Shown in pieces: positions 28,773 to 39,108 of a stretch of 64,000 nt of DNA. The notes below the pieces were generated by a model. That model saw nothing but the letters and a program-made list of their open reading frames with translations. It was not told where the DNA came from and did no database searches. Positions within the stretch are counted from its first letter, which is position 1; each line of letters begins with the position of its first letter. The stretch covers positions 655,807,750-655,871,749 of the forward strand of contig NC_053391.1 of assembly GCF_905171765.1 (NCBI RefSeq). The letters are read 5' to 3'. Origin of the DNA: Bufo bufo. Taxonomy: Eukaryota; Chordata; Amphibia; Anura; Bufonidae. A program made the translations under genes and the position numbers.

Positions 28773-30182
28773 AGACAGCATGCATTTCTTCTAGCGAGAT
28801 GTCTTTGCAGAGCATTTCTTGCTCCTCTTTCTCCAGCTTGTTTTTTAAAGAGTTTAAGACATCTTCAACAAAGGCTTTATCTCTTTGTTTTTTAGTATAC
28901 AGCTCTTGATAGAATTGTTTGACTTTTTTAAGCATTTCTTCTTTCTTTGTTTTACCACCGATATTTTTTTTTTTTTTTTTGAATATCTTTATTAATTTTT
29001 TTCCTTAGAATAAAGCAATATAAAAAAGGTATCTGGTCACAGAGAATGGGTACACACGACAGATACATTTATGCAGTATTTCCCTTGATAGTGAGCTGTG
29101 TATATATACATATAGACTTCAACATCAAGAAAAAAAAAAAATCACTCCGGTTTAATCCCAATTCTCTGTCACTCGTATCAAAGTAGAAAAACCGCCCCCC
29201 CCCCCCAAAAAGATCCCCCCCTCACCCAACCCCCCCCAACGTACCTGGCCTGGTACGGCCGCCACGACAAGGGGCGGCGGGCTGCTCACACCCCTCTAAG
29301 AGGGCATTTCCCAGACAATCATAGGACCAATTCTTATTTGATTCTTGCGAATTGCAATTCTATTCTGTCACTTAAAGACTATTGAAAATGTATTTGTTGA
29401 TGTGGGAGGTTAAATTCAAGAAGTACGAAGTGGTGGGTCATCAGTTCCAGTCCGGTAATGCATCTCTATCAATCATATCTCCCATCTATACACCCATTCC
29501 TGTTGTGAATTTCACCCCTCGCCGTTTCATACATTCAAAATCTGATATTTGATATTACTGTTTTTTGCCCAGTTGTTCTTTTGAAGAAGAATCTTGTACA
29601 TTTTCATCAGCTTCAAGCTGCTTCACTTTGGTATTAAATATTATTTCTTTGCCTTTCTGGTAAATTGCCTTTTTCATTTCTCCTTTTGTTTTCTCTATCA
29701 GGTCTGAGACATCGATCCATTTCTCAGCTTCAGGTACGTCTGTAGTTTGGTATTAAGATTTTTGAACCACTGTTTTTTCTCTTTTGCTTTTTTAATTCCA
29801 ATTTTGAGGAAAAATTCTTTAGTTTTGGCTTTTACATATTCCCACCATAGCAATATTGACGTGAACTTTTCTTTACAAGTCCATTTCTTGTTGTTTTGAA
29901 CGAATACTTTCTTTGCATCTTTATCATTCAATAGATCCACATTTAGCCTCCATACGCCTTTGCCTTTTCCACCTTCAGTTACTTGAATTTGCGCTAGAAG
30001 CAACTTATGATCAGAAAATATATTACCCTCCAGGGACATCGTCACAGGCTTCAGGACTTTTGAAATGAAGAAATAATCCAGTCTTTATTGAACTAAAGAG
30101 TTACTACATGTGTATCCTGGTTCATTGTCCTTTACATTACTCCAAATGTCAATTAAATTAAAGTCCAAAATCATATTTTTAT
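28773..30182 (-). pseudogene. L1/Tx1-like LINE ORF2 fragment, minus strand
   Basis: Read from 30182 leftward the text gives an endonuclease C-terminal part: ILDFNLIDIW, NEPGYTCSNSLVQ, a stop, then RLDYFFISKVLKPV and IFSDHKLLLAQIQV. It goes on through the linker (KKAIYQKGKEIIFNTK, then KKVKQFYQELYTKK) to DISLEEMHAV, which in L1/Tx1-like proteins lies shortly before the reverse transcriptase. It is broken by the stop at about 30085, by a frameshift in an A-run near 29570, and by a poly(A)-tailed insertion at 28958-29560. Both ends are cut: by the TTAA element at 28772 and by the Penelope-like element near 30182. The reverse transcriptase is not in the window. Confidence 0.72.
28958..29560 (-). 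mobile_element. Poly(A)-tailed retro-insert with G-rich 3' region
   Basis: On the minus strand it ends with AATAAAGATATTC and a run of 18 A (plus-strand T-run 28962-28980). The LINE frame around it reads on if the insert and one GATATT duplicate are removed, so GATATT is the probable target duplication. The interior has long G runs on the minus strand (plus-strand 29190-29240). It may be a 5'-truncated L1-like 3' end. No ORF. Confidence 0.6.
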
Positions 30183-31767
30183 ATATAGATAGGGTTCTTA
30201 GGCAATTCGTATCTTCCCTTCCCTCATATACGAGGGACATCATGGATTTTCTTAGAAAGATAGATGCGCTACACATTGACTCTGGCTGTCTATTGGCGTC
30301 TATTGATGTTAAGTCTTTATACAGCTCCATTCCTCATGAGAAAAAACTGTCGGCAGTGGCATATTTTTTACGCACTCGGGGACACAATTCAGGACACATA
30401 ATTGATTCATTTTGAACCTCTTGGAGTTCACTCCCACTCACAATTTCTTTCTCTTTCACCCATGTATTTACCACCAGCTCAGGGGGACGGCCATGTGGAG
30501 CCCGTGTGCCCCCACTTATGAAAACCTCTTCCTGGGCTGGTGGGAGGACACGATTGTCTTTCCAGACCATCAGGAATGGTGGCAGGAGAAAATACTGCTT
30601 TGGACACGTTACATCGACGACGTGTTTGTCATCTGGGACAGTGATAAATTTGTGAGTTTTACAAAGGGCTCTTAATGTTAATGAGATGAGACTCAGGTTC
30701 ACTTATGAGACACAGAGGGACAGCAATTACATTCCTGGACGTAAGGGTATTTAAGCATGATGGTAAACTCACAACAACATTATTCAGAAAACCCATGGCA
30801 ACAAATTCAATCCTGCACTGGGATAGCTATCATCCACTGCCCCTTAAAAGGCACATTCCCAGGGGGCAGAATCTAAGAGCTCGTAGAAATTGCTCCAATT
30901 CTGAAATATATCACAAAGAGGCCAGAGTACTTCAGGATAGATTTCGGGAGAGAGGCTATCCCCAGAAGATTCTTAAGGAAGTCTACAAACAGGTGTTGCA
31001 GGAAGACAGGTCTACCCTTCTGACACCACGGAATCCAGTACCCGAGAATATAACCCCCATTCGGCTAATCTCCACCTTTGATATGGCTAACTCTGCGGTT
31101 AGGGACATACTGGGAAAATACTGTCCGGTTTTATCTATGGATCCGGATTTATCGAATGTAGTCTCACCTAACCCCAGCATAACGTATCGTAGAGGGAGAA
31201 GTCTGAGGGACCGTTTGGTCCACAGTCATTATATCACCCCACCAAACCCGGGTACCTGGCTGGATCGGCGCCCACTGGGCATGTTCCGTTGTGGGACATG
31301 CAAAGCATGTGAATTCGTCGCTACCTCCAAAACAATAACGTGCTCCGCAACTAATAAAGTCTATACAATCAGAGACTTTGCTAACTGCAGAACTCATGGG
31401 GCAATATACGTCTGCCGATGCTCCTGTCCAAAGGACTATATTGGCAAGACAATTAGGGAGGTTAGGAGGCGCATTTGTGAACACATCAATGATGTCCGCA
31501 AAAAGAATGCAACACCTGTAGCCAACCATGTCCTGGAGGTTCACTCCGGGGATCCGAAGGTACTAAAATTTTCGGTACTGAACGTAGTTCCTCCATCACG
31601 AGGGGAGGAGACTGGGATAGGAAAATCTTTAAAAAAAAACAAGACAATGGATATTCAGATTCCGATCCCAGTCTCCGGTTGGCATAAATGAGAGGCTCAC
31701 TTTTGGGTGTTTCATCTGAATGGACATTAACCGAGTAGTATGGAGTTCAACGTATGTTCTAACTGAT
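30183..31767 (+). mobile_element. Penelope-like element, coding part
   Basis: Carries reverse transcriptase and GIY-YIG nuclease text in the forward direction (see the pseudogene). It abuts the minus-strand LINE fragment at about 30182. At 31767 it is split by TTAA element T2, and its 3' sequence appears to go on at 34433. Confidence 0.75.
30230..31691 (+). pseudogene. Penelope-like polymerase: RT and GIY-YIG endonuclease, frameshifted
   Basis: Penelope-like elements encode one protein that reverse-transcribes and, through a GIY-YIG nuclease, cuts target DNA. Here the frame changes twice. The first piece (to 30415) has LASIDVKSLYSSIPH, the first catalytic Asp region of this RT family. The second (30412-30675) has RYIDDVFVIW, the Asp-pair motif. 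The third (30705-31691, 328 codons open) has FLDVRVF, LFRKPMATNSILHW, RCGTCKACEF and then the nuclease GAIYVCRCSCPKDYIGKT followed by RRRICEHI. The N-terminal part is absent. The protein ends PVSGWHK. The frame changes near 30415 and 30680 kill the copy, although the nuclease half is intact. Confidence 0.85.
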
Positions 31768-32259
31768 TTAACCACCTCAGCCCCCCTAGCTTAAACACCC
31801 TTAATGACCAGGCCACTTTTTACACTTCTGCACTACTCTACTTTCACCGTTTATTGCTCGGTCATGCAACTTACCACCCAAATGAATTTTACCTCCTTTT
31901 CTTGTCACTAATAGAGCTTTCATTTAGTGGTATTTCATTGCTGCTGACATTTTAACTTTTTTTGTTATTAATCGAAATTTAACGAAATTTTTGCAAAAAA
32001 AAGAAATTTTTCAATTTCAGTTGTAAAATTTTTCAAAAAAAACAACATCCATATATAAATTTTGCTCTAAATATATTGTTCTACATGTCTTTGATAAAAA
32101 AAAAATGTTTGGGTAAAAAAAAAATGGTTTGGGTAAAAGTTATAGCGTTTACAAACTATGGTACAAAAATGTGAATTTCCGCTTTTTGAAGCAGCTCTGA
32201 CTTTCTGAGCACCTGTCATGTTTCCTGAGGTTCTACAATGGCCAGACAGTACAAACACC

Positions 32260-32490
32260 CCACAAATGACCCCATTTCGGAAAGTAGACACCCTAAGGTA
32301 TTCGCTGATGGGCATAGTGAGTTCATAGAACTTTTTATTTTTTGTCACAAGTTAGCGGAAAATGATGTTTTTTGGTTTTTTTTCTTACAAAGTCTCATAT
32401 TCCACTAACTTGTGACAAAAAATAAAAACTTCCATGAACTCACTATGCCCATCACGAAATACCTTGGGGTGTCTTCTTTCCAAAATGGGG
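32260..32490. repeat. Inverted repeat inside T2
   Basis: GGTATTCGCTGATGGGCATAG at 32297 is mirrored by CTATGCCCATCACGAAATACC at 32444, and TTTTTGTCACAAGTTAG by CTAACTTGTGACAAAAA. A third, partial copy is at 33040-33150. Confidence 0.85.
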
Positions 32491-32577
32491 TTACTTGTGG
32501 GGTAGTTATACTGCCCTGGCATTCTAGGGGCCCTAATGTGTGGTAAGTAGTTTGAAATCAAAATGTGTAAAAAATGA

Positions 32578-32950
32578 CCTGTGAAATCCTAAAGGTGCTC
32601 TTTGGAATGGGGCCCCTTTGCCCACCTAGGCTGCAAAAAAGTGTCACACATCTGGTATCGCCGTACTCAGGAGAAGTTGGGCAATGTGTTTTGGGGTGTC
32701 ATTTTACATATACCCATGCTGGGTGAGATAAATATCTTGGCAAAAGACAACTTTTCCCTTTTTTTTATACGAAGTTGGCATTTGACCGAGATATTTCTCT
32801 CACCCAGCATGGGTATATGTAAAATGACACCCCAAAACACATTGCCCAACTTCTCCTGAGTACGGCGATACCAGATGTGTGACACTTTTTTGCAGCCTAG
32901 GTGGGCAAAGGGGCCCACATTCCAAAGAGCACCTTTAGGATTTCACAGGT
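32578..32950. repeat. Near-perfect inverted repeat, arms about 170 bp
   Basis: CTGTGAAATCCTAAAGGTGC at the left is mirrored by GCACCTTTAGGATTTCACAG at the right, and so on to a loop near 32765. As a result almost the same peptide (CKKVSHIWYRRTQEK) can be read on both strands, a sign of the palindrome and not of genes. Confidence 0.93.
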
Positions 32951-33259
32951 GTCTTCTCTTAGGGGCCCTAAAGCGTGAGAAGGGGCCCTAAAGCGTGAGA
33001 AGAAGTCTGGAATATAAATGTCTAAAAAAATTTACGTATTTGGATTCCGTGAGGGGTATGGTGAGTTCATGTGAGATTTTATTTTTTGACACAAGTTAGT
33101 GGAATATGAGACTTTGTAAGAAAGAAAAAAAAAAACAATTTCCGCTAACTTGGGCCAAAAAAAGTCTGAATGGAGCCTTACAGGGGGGTGATCAATGACA
33201 GGGGGGTGATCAGGGAGTGTATATGGGCTTATCACCCCCCTGTCATTGATCACCCCCCT

Positions 33260-33941
33260 GTAAGGCTCCATTCAGACGTCCGTATGTGTTTTGCGGATCC
33301 GCGGTGTTCGTGTTTTGCGGATCCACGGATACATGGATCGGATACGCAAAACACATACGGACGTCTGAATGGAGCCTTAAAGGGGGGTGATCAATGACAG
33401 GGGGGTGATCACCCCATATAGACTCCCTGATCACCCCCCTGTCATTGATCACCCCCCTGTCATTGATCACCCCCCTGTCATTGATCACCCCCCTGTAAGG
33501 CTCCATTCAGATGTCCGTATGTGTTTTGCGGATCCGATCAATGTATCCGTGGATCCGTAAAAAACATACGGACGTCTGAATGGAGCCTTACAGGGGGGTG
33601 ATCAATGACAGGGGGGTGATCAGGGAGTCTATATGGGGTGATCACCCCCCTGTAAGGCTACATTCAGACGTCTGTATGTGTTTTGCGGATCCGATCCATG
33701 TATCCGTGGATCCGTAAAAAACATACAGACGTCTGAATGGAGCCTTACAGGGGGGTGATAAATGACAGGGGGGTGATCAATGACAGGGGGGTGATCAGGG
33801 AGTCTATATGGGGTGATCACCCCCCTGTCGTTGATCACCCCCCTGTAAGGCTCCATTCAGACGTCCGTATGTGTTTTGCGGATCCGATCCATGTATCCGT
33901 GGATCCGTAAAAAACATACGGACGTCTGAATGGAGCCTTAC
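33260..33941. repeat. Array of four small MITE units with shared spacers
   Basis: Units at 33260-33380, 33495-33591, 33652-33748 and 33845-33941 each begin GTAAGGCTCCATTCAGA and end TCTGAATGGAGCCTTAC (first unit TTAA). Inside are TTTTGCGGATCC boxes. The spacers are all made of TGATCACCCCCCTGTCATTG-type units in both orientations. One MITE and its flank appear to have been multiplied together. Confidence 0.9.
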
Positions 33942-34432
33942 AAGGGGGTGATCAATGACAGGGGGGTGATCAATGACAGGGGGGTGATCAGGGAGTCTAT
34001 ATGGGGTGATCAGGGGTTAATAAGGTGTTAACTTAACACTACACCCCCCCTGTTAAGTGACAGGGGGGGTGTAGTGTAGTGGTGTTTGGTGCTACTTATT
34101 ACAGAGCTGCCTGTGTCCACTGGTGGTCGATCCAAGCAAAAGGGACCACCAGAGGACCAGGTAGCAGGTATATTAGACGCCGTTATCAAAACAGCGTCTA
34201 ATATACCTGTTAGGGGTTAAAAAAAACGCATCTCCAGCCTGCCAGCGAACGATCGCCGCTGGAAGGCTGGAGATCCACTCGCTTACCTTCCGATCCTGTG
34301 AACGCGCGCGCCTGTGTGCGCGCGTTCACAGGAAATCTCGCGTCTCGCGAGATGACGCGTATGTGCGTGACTCTGCCTGCAGCTGCCGCCTCCAGAACGT
34401 GATCCTGCGTTAGGCGGTCCGGAGGCGGTTAA

Positions 34433-35640
34433 ATCGGTCTTCAGTGATAATCTTTGTGACCACAACTGTGCCATGACGCGTAAAGCGTCCAAACCGTGAT
34501 ATCATCATGACGCTGTGGAGTGTATATCTCTTCCCCAGTGTACCTAATACTTTGTTCATCTATATCAAACAGGGTCAATAAAATGCTCCATGATGAATCC
34601 TATCATGTGATGTACTATGATTTTGGCTTATATTGAGTCGATGCTGCGGGTTATAAAACACGCTAACAGTAGGCATTTTGTATTCGGCGGACTGCTGGGC
34701 ATGATGGGGTTAACTAGGAACTGTCTCCCCTGCAAGAGGCTGCACTCTCTTTTATTATCAGTATGATCCAGACTGATTGCCATAGGAGGTATTTTCTTGA
34801 TCTAATATACCTTTCTATGAACACGATTAATGCGAGTCTGATTCAATATATTCAAGAGTGGCATGCCTGACATCGGGTGTAGGTGAATATACCTGTTAGC
34901 CGGTACTTGATGCGTTTCGCTGTGTGCTCCAAGTTCCGGAAGTAGATGAGATCGGCAGTGGCAGGAAGTGATGTGCACTTCAGCGATGAGTTCCACAGAC
35001 CGGATGCCGGCAACCCGATGTTCACATCCGTCCGAAAGGAGCTCAGGACATTCATGGCCCGACTAGTAGTGACGCGATTTGTGTCACTCTCACCGAACGG
35101 CATGGTTTGGAGGCGGCCCGGGCGCACTATTTAAGGTTAGCTCATCTAGTTCCCAGCATGCCCACAGCATCAGGCATCAGTAAGAGGTGGCGGGCCACGT
35201 GAATTTGGAAGTCAATGTAAGTTCTTTTTGTCCATACTGGTTGCATCTGTGTCAGCCAGTTTAGGATGGATGTCTTATGAATATTCTCTTCCACAGGTAT
35301 CAGGCAGCCATTATCCGTGTTGATGGACTTCCAACCGTGAGACAGACATTTATAGTTGATATCATTTACCTGTCTTCTCTTTCATATTTTGCCACCCACT
35401 TACCATATCGTTTTTCTACATACATCTGTTTGTATCTACGTATAGTATCTTATTGCTTCAATCTTACCGATTAGAAGCTACAAGTATACCCTACCCCCTG
35501 ATAAACCGATTGAGCCTCCCACCCATTCCTCACCATTCATATTTATTTTGTGACATCTATGTCATTAAGTGTGGTATCTTTTAGATTGGTATCCTAATCC
35601 AATCATAGTTTGGGCATTAGGTTTTAAAAAGTTATATTAA
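34433..35640. mobile_element. Probable continuation of the Penelope-like element
   Basis: After T2 the sequence resumes with ATCGGTCTTCAGTG. It holds a GATGCGTTTCGCTGTG motif at 34909 and a GC-rich part near 34960-35200 with CCCGGGCGCACTATTTAAG, which looks like a promoter. Penelope-like elements often have an upstream copy of their leader or pseudo-LTR, so this may be leader sequence from a tandem arrangement. It could also be unrelated host DNA. Confidence 0.4.
35217..35296 (+). other. Candidate intron in Penelope-like leader
   Basis: GTAAGTTC at 35217 is a strong splice donor, and TCTCTTCCACAG ending at 35296 is a strong acceptor, 80 bp apart. Penelope-like elements are known to keep introns in their 5' region. 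No transcript evidence is available. Confidence 0.3.
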
Positions 35641-35643
35641 ACG

Positions 35644-36228
35644 TTATATTTTTAGGGGTCGTATTTTTGTGGACATAAAAAATTTTTTGACACTGAGAAC
35701 CTGTTCTTCATGACCACTCACTTTTTTTTTTGTCTGTAGGTCCATGAGGTCCATGGCTTCGTCTCCTGCGATAGTCCCTTTCACTCCTGCGTCAGTAGCA
35801 GGTTCCCCTGCCACCTTTGCAGGCGCAGATTTTCCAGGGGCACTCTTTATAGGATCCACCATTTTCTCCTTCATCAGCACTCTGGATGTTCCAGGTACGC
35901 TCGTAGTCTCAGCCTTTTTGGGGGCCTCCGGGTCTTTTGTAGGTCCCTTGCCTACGGAAACATCCACATAGGACCGAGCTCTACCCCGCTTTGGACAGTC
36001 TTTAAAGGCATGGCCTTCCATCCTGCACAGGTTACATATAATCACATTCTGACAGTCGGTGCTTTTATGCCCTGCTTGTTGGCACTTCCCGCAAAATCCT
36101 GGCTCCTCTTTACAGTTGGCTTGTATGTGGTCAAATTGTAAAACATTTTTTGGATGACAGCTAACTCTTCTCTCACTGCTTAGGAGCGCTGCATAAAATG
36201 TTTTAATTGTCCTAACATTATATTCCAT
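35644..36228 (-). pseudogene. LINE ORF1-like protein with CCHC zinc knuckles
   Basis: Minus-strand frame of 194 codons from an ATG at 36228 (MEYNVRTIKTFYAALL). Two CCHC zinc knuckles are clear near residues 47-80: CGKCQQAGHKSTDC and CNLCRMEGHAFKDC, preceded by a further Cys. Such knuckles bind nucleic acid and occur in ORF1 of Tx1-like LINEs and in retroviral-type Gag. The rest is hydrophilic, with a Pro/Lys/Ala-rich region (APKKAETTSVPG). No stop lies within it, but the N-terminal half expected of a LINE ORF1 is missing and no ORF2 follows downstream on this strand. The first 30 codons are duplicated in inverted orientation at 36402-36490. The Tx1-like LINE at 36628-39044 is on the other strand and has its own target duplication, so the two are separate insertions. 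Confidence 0.6.
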
Positions 36229-36497
36229 AACCTTTCTACTGTTTTGTCATGTAAACTCATTTGCATAAATTTGGGCATATGGGAAAGACATGCAAATTAG
36301 CAGTATCTGCCATGTTTTTCAGCTGAAATTCTATTTGCATGTCTTTCCCATATGCCCAAGTTTATGCAAATGAGTTTACATGACAAAACAGTAGAAAGGT
36401 TATGGAATATAATGTTAGGACAATTAAAACATTTTATGCAGCCCTCCTAAGCAGCGAGAGAAGAGTTAGCTGTCATCTAAAAAATGTTTTAAAATTT
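36138..36497. repeat. Inverted repeat with arms of about 160 bp and a 36-bp centre
   Basis: 36138-36297 is mirrored by 36334-36497, with few mismatches. The start of the zinc-knuckle ORF is therefore present head to head on both strands, MEYNVRTIKTFYAALLSSER reading outward in each direction. Confidence 0.9.
36256..36375. promoter_or_regulatory. Four octamer (POU factor) motifs
   Basis: The octamer ATGCAAAT or its complement ATTTGCAT occurs four times: near 36259, 36290, 36333 and 36365. Two lie in each arm of the inverted repeat. The octamer is bound by Oct/POU proteins and occurs in enhancers and snRNA promoters. Its place just before the ORF starts suggests a promoter role, which is inference. 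Confidence 0.5.
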
Positions 36498-36627
36498 TTG
36501 TCACCCTAATGATAATGATCTAGGTGCGCAGGTCTCCCAAGCCATCCAACTTAAATCAAGCAACATTGAGGCTCACTGGCTCTTTTCTTCTGGACAGAGA
36601 GCTGGTCTTGTATGTGTTATAGTGCAT

Positions 36628-38707
36628 CAGGTATCACTAACCACCTTGACCCTGCAGGTACGGAGGCAATGAATGACCCTCTGACGGTGGGGGAGGTGCT
36701 CTCTGCCGCTAGATCCTTTAGGTCCGGCAGGACCCCGGGCAGTGACGGCCTCCCAGCAGAGCTCTATGTAGCGCTGGGGGACCTGATCTGTCCGGACCTG
36801 TTGGAACTCTGTGAGGAGATGGTGGTGGAGGGTAGGATGCCCCCATCGCTGAGGGAAGGAATGATCACGATCCTGTATAAACGGAAGGGGGAGAGATGTT
36901 ACCTGAAAAACTGGCGTCCCATCTCTCTCCTGAACGTGGACTACAAGATCCTCGCCAAGGTGCTAGCCAACCGGCTGAAGGTCGTCATCGGCAGAATCAT
37001 CCACCCTGACCAGACCAGCGGCATTCCCGGCCGCAGGATCGCAGACAGCCTCGCTCTCATGAGAGACACGGTACAATATATCAGAGACTGCCATGTACAT
37101 GTGGCCCTGGTCAGCCTGGACCAGGAGAAGGCCTTTGACCGAGTGTCTCATGCGTTCATGGGCAGGGCTTTGCGCAGGCTGGGTCTAGGCAGGAGGTTCT
37201 GTTTGTTTGTTGACCTGATGTATTTTGAAATTTGCAGCACGGTGTTGGTGAACGGCTGGAAGACTGACCCCTTTTCGGTTCGCTCCGGGGTCAGACAAGG
37301 CTGCCCTCTTTCACCTCTCTTTTTTGTTTGTGTTATAGAATCCTTCGCGGAGTCTGTCCGGCAGAATGGAGAGATCAGAGGGATCACCGCACCAGGACCT
37401 GGACACTACGAGGTCAAGTGCTCGCTGTACATGGACGACGTGACCGTCTTCTGCGCTGACCGGCGTTCGGTGACTGCACTCGTCCAGACCTGCGAGGAGT
37501 TCGGACAAGCTTCAGGGGCCAAGGTCAACTGCGGCAAGTCAGAAGCCATGCTCTTCGGGGACTGGCAACTGGCCTCTTCTGCCCCCTTCCCATTTACCAT
37601 CAAATCGGGCTTCATCAAAATTCTGGGAGTCTGGTTCGGGAAGGAAGGCGCAGCCCTCAAGTCTTGGGAAGAACGCTTGGCCAAAGTCAACCAAAGAATC
37701 GGACTGTGGAGCCTTAGACACCTCACGATTGAAGGCAAAGCACTCATCCTGCGAAATGAAGTTTTGCCTGTGCTCCAATACACCGCACAGACATGGCCCC
37801 CTCTTCCCCCCGTTTCCAGGGCCATCACCAGGACAGTGTTCCGCTTCATCTGGGGATCTAAGATGGACAGAGTGAAGCGAGCCATCGTGTACAAAGAGCC
37901 CCACAAGGGCGGAAAGGGCATACCGGACCTGCCCACCTTATTGCGAATCGCCTTTGTTTGTGACAGCGTCTGCCGGACTCTGAGAACTGCTAACGGCTCT
38001 GCGGATAAGGCTATGTCTCGCTTTTTCCTCCTGCCCCTCTGGATGGGGCTGGGCTGGGACAAGTGGGACAGCTCCATCCCTTACAACTGGCACGCTCCTT
38101 GGTTCTACGGGGACGTCGTCAGTTTTGTGAGGGAACATCAACTGGAGGGCCTCAAGCCCGACTTGTGGAAGCCAAAAACTATCCACAGACTCATCAGAGC
38201 AAAGGATGTGGTCGAGTCAATTCCAGGGATCTAGTTTGGACTAATGTGTTGTCAAACAGGTTGACCAACGGGCATAAGGACTTGTCATGGATGGCCATTC
38301 AGGGCGGACTGCCAATACGGTCATTCATGCATGCCCGCAATCTGTGCAAAACCCGGTACTGCCCCAGGTGCCCTTTCGTGGAGGAAACATCTTATCACCT
38401 GTTTTGGGAGTGCCGCTTTGCACAGCGCCTGTTGGACGCCCTGGAACATGAACTCAAAGACTCTGTGCCCAGGAACAGCCTGCAATGCACTTCGGTGCTG
38501 TATGGACTATTTCCTGGGATTCATACTATTGGAGCCATCCAGGAGGCCTGGCGCCTTATGAACTGTTTTAAGGACGCTATTTTGTTTGCTAGGAACCGGC
38601 TCATTCTCAGGAGGGAGAACAAGTCCGTCCTGGACTGCCGCAGACTTATCCATAGTATGCTGCAGGACTACAACATCTTGGATGTTGACGAAGAAGAAGA
38701 GGACTAA
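36628..38707 (+). pseudogene. LINE ORF2 reverse transcriptase and C-terminal domain, one frameshift
   Basis: This is the polymerase of an L1/Tx1-group LINE, without its endonuclease. An open frame runs from the truncation point to 38234. Its first Met at 36612 lies in the target duplication and is not native. Motifs (numbered from that Met): TPGSDGLPAE (41-50), NWRPISLLNVDYKILAKVLANR (region 100-121), the catalytic SLDQEKAFD (168-176), GVRQGCPLSP (226-235) and YMDDV (273-277). Near 38200-38232 the frame changes, and coding continues in another phase to 38707, giving a C-terminal domain with RCPFVEETSYHLFWEC, a Cys-Cys-His-Cys pattern usual in this group, and an acidic tail DVDEEEED. GC content is higher than its surroundings, consistent with a recent arrival. 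Confidence 0.9.
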
Positions 38708-39044
38708 ACCCCTCTCCTTCCCCCTCTCCCCCCGTTTGTATTTGTCTTCTCAATAAAGCTAAGGGCATGTGATCCCCCCCTCCCTACCCCCTCCTTCCCA
38801 CCTCCCCTTCCCTCATCACTGTCTAAATGCTTTGTTGGAAGGTTTTGTGATTGAATAGGTATGCTACTGTAGCATTCATTGCGATGTATAGTGTAGGTTA
38901 GCCTGTGCTCTACATAACAATGCCATGCTCGCAAAGACGATTTTAAGTAATTTATTATGTACTGATTCGTGGCCTGTGCTGCGTCACAGTACTAAAGTAT
39001 GTATGTATGACGACTGATTGTAATAAAGATGTTTCAATCAAAAA
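36628..39044 (+). mobile_element. Tx1-like LINE, 5'-truncated, with 16-bp target duplication
   Basis: ATGTGTTATAGTGCAT occurs at 36612-36627 and at 39045-39060, directly outside the element. The 3' end reads TGTAATAAAGATGTTTCAATC followed by a few A, with no long poly(A). The 5' end is cut inside ORF2, just before the reverse transcriptase. Confidence 0.92.
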
Positions 39045-39108
39045 ATGTGTTATAGTGCATAACGTTGCCATTGTAAGGTATGCTGACTGTACCTGTCTCA
39101 TGGATAGG

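Larger units (their letters stand above)
31772..34428. mobile_element. TTAA-flanked non-autonomous element T2
   Basis: TTAA at 31768-31771 and 34429-34432. The left end CCACCTCAGCCCCCC and the complement of the right end CCGCCTCCGGACCGCC are inverted and resemble the left end of T1. The interior is made of long fold-backs and a MITE array, with no transposase. It interrupts the Penelope-like element. Confidence 0.75.

Noticed and set aside
33260..33941. Repeat-spacer array resembling CRISPR
   Set aside because: The repeats are whole palindromic MITEs and the spacers are themselves repeated; no cas genes.
37406..38077. 223-codon minus-strand frame
   Set aside because: Antisense shadow of the Tx1-like reverse transcriptase.
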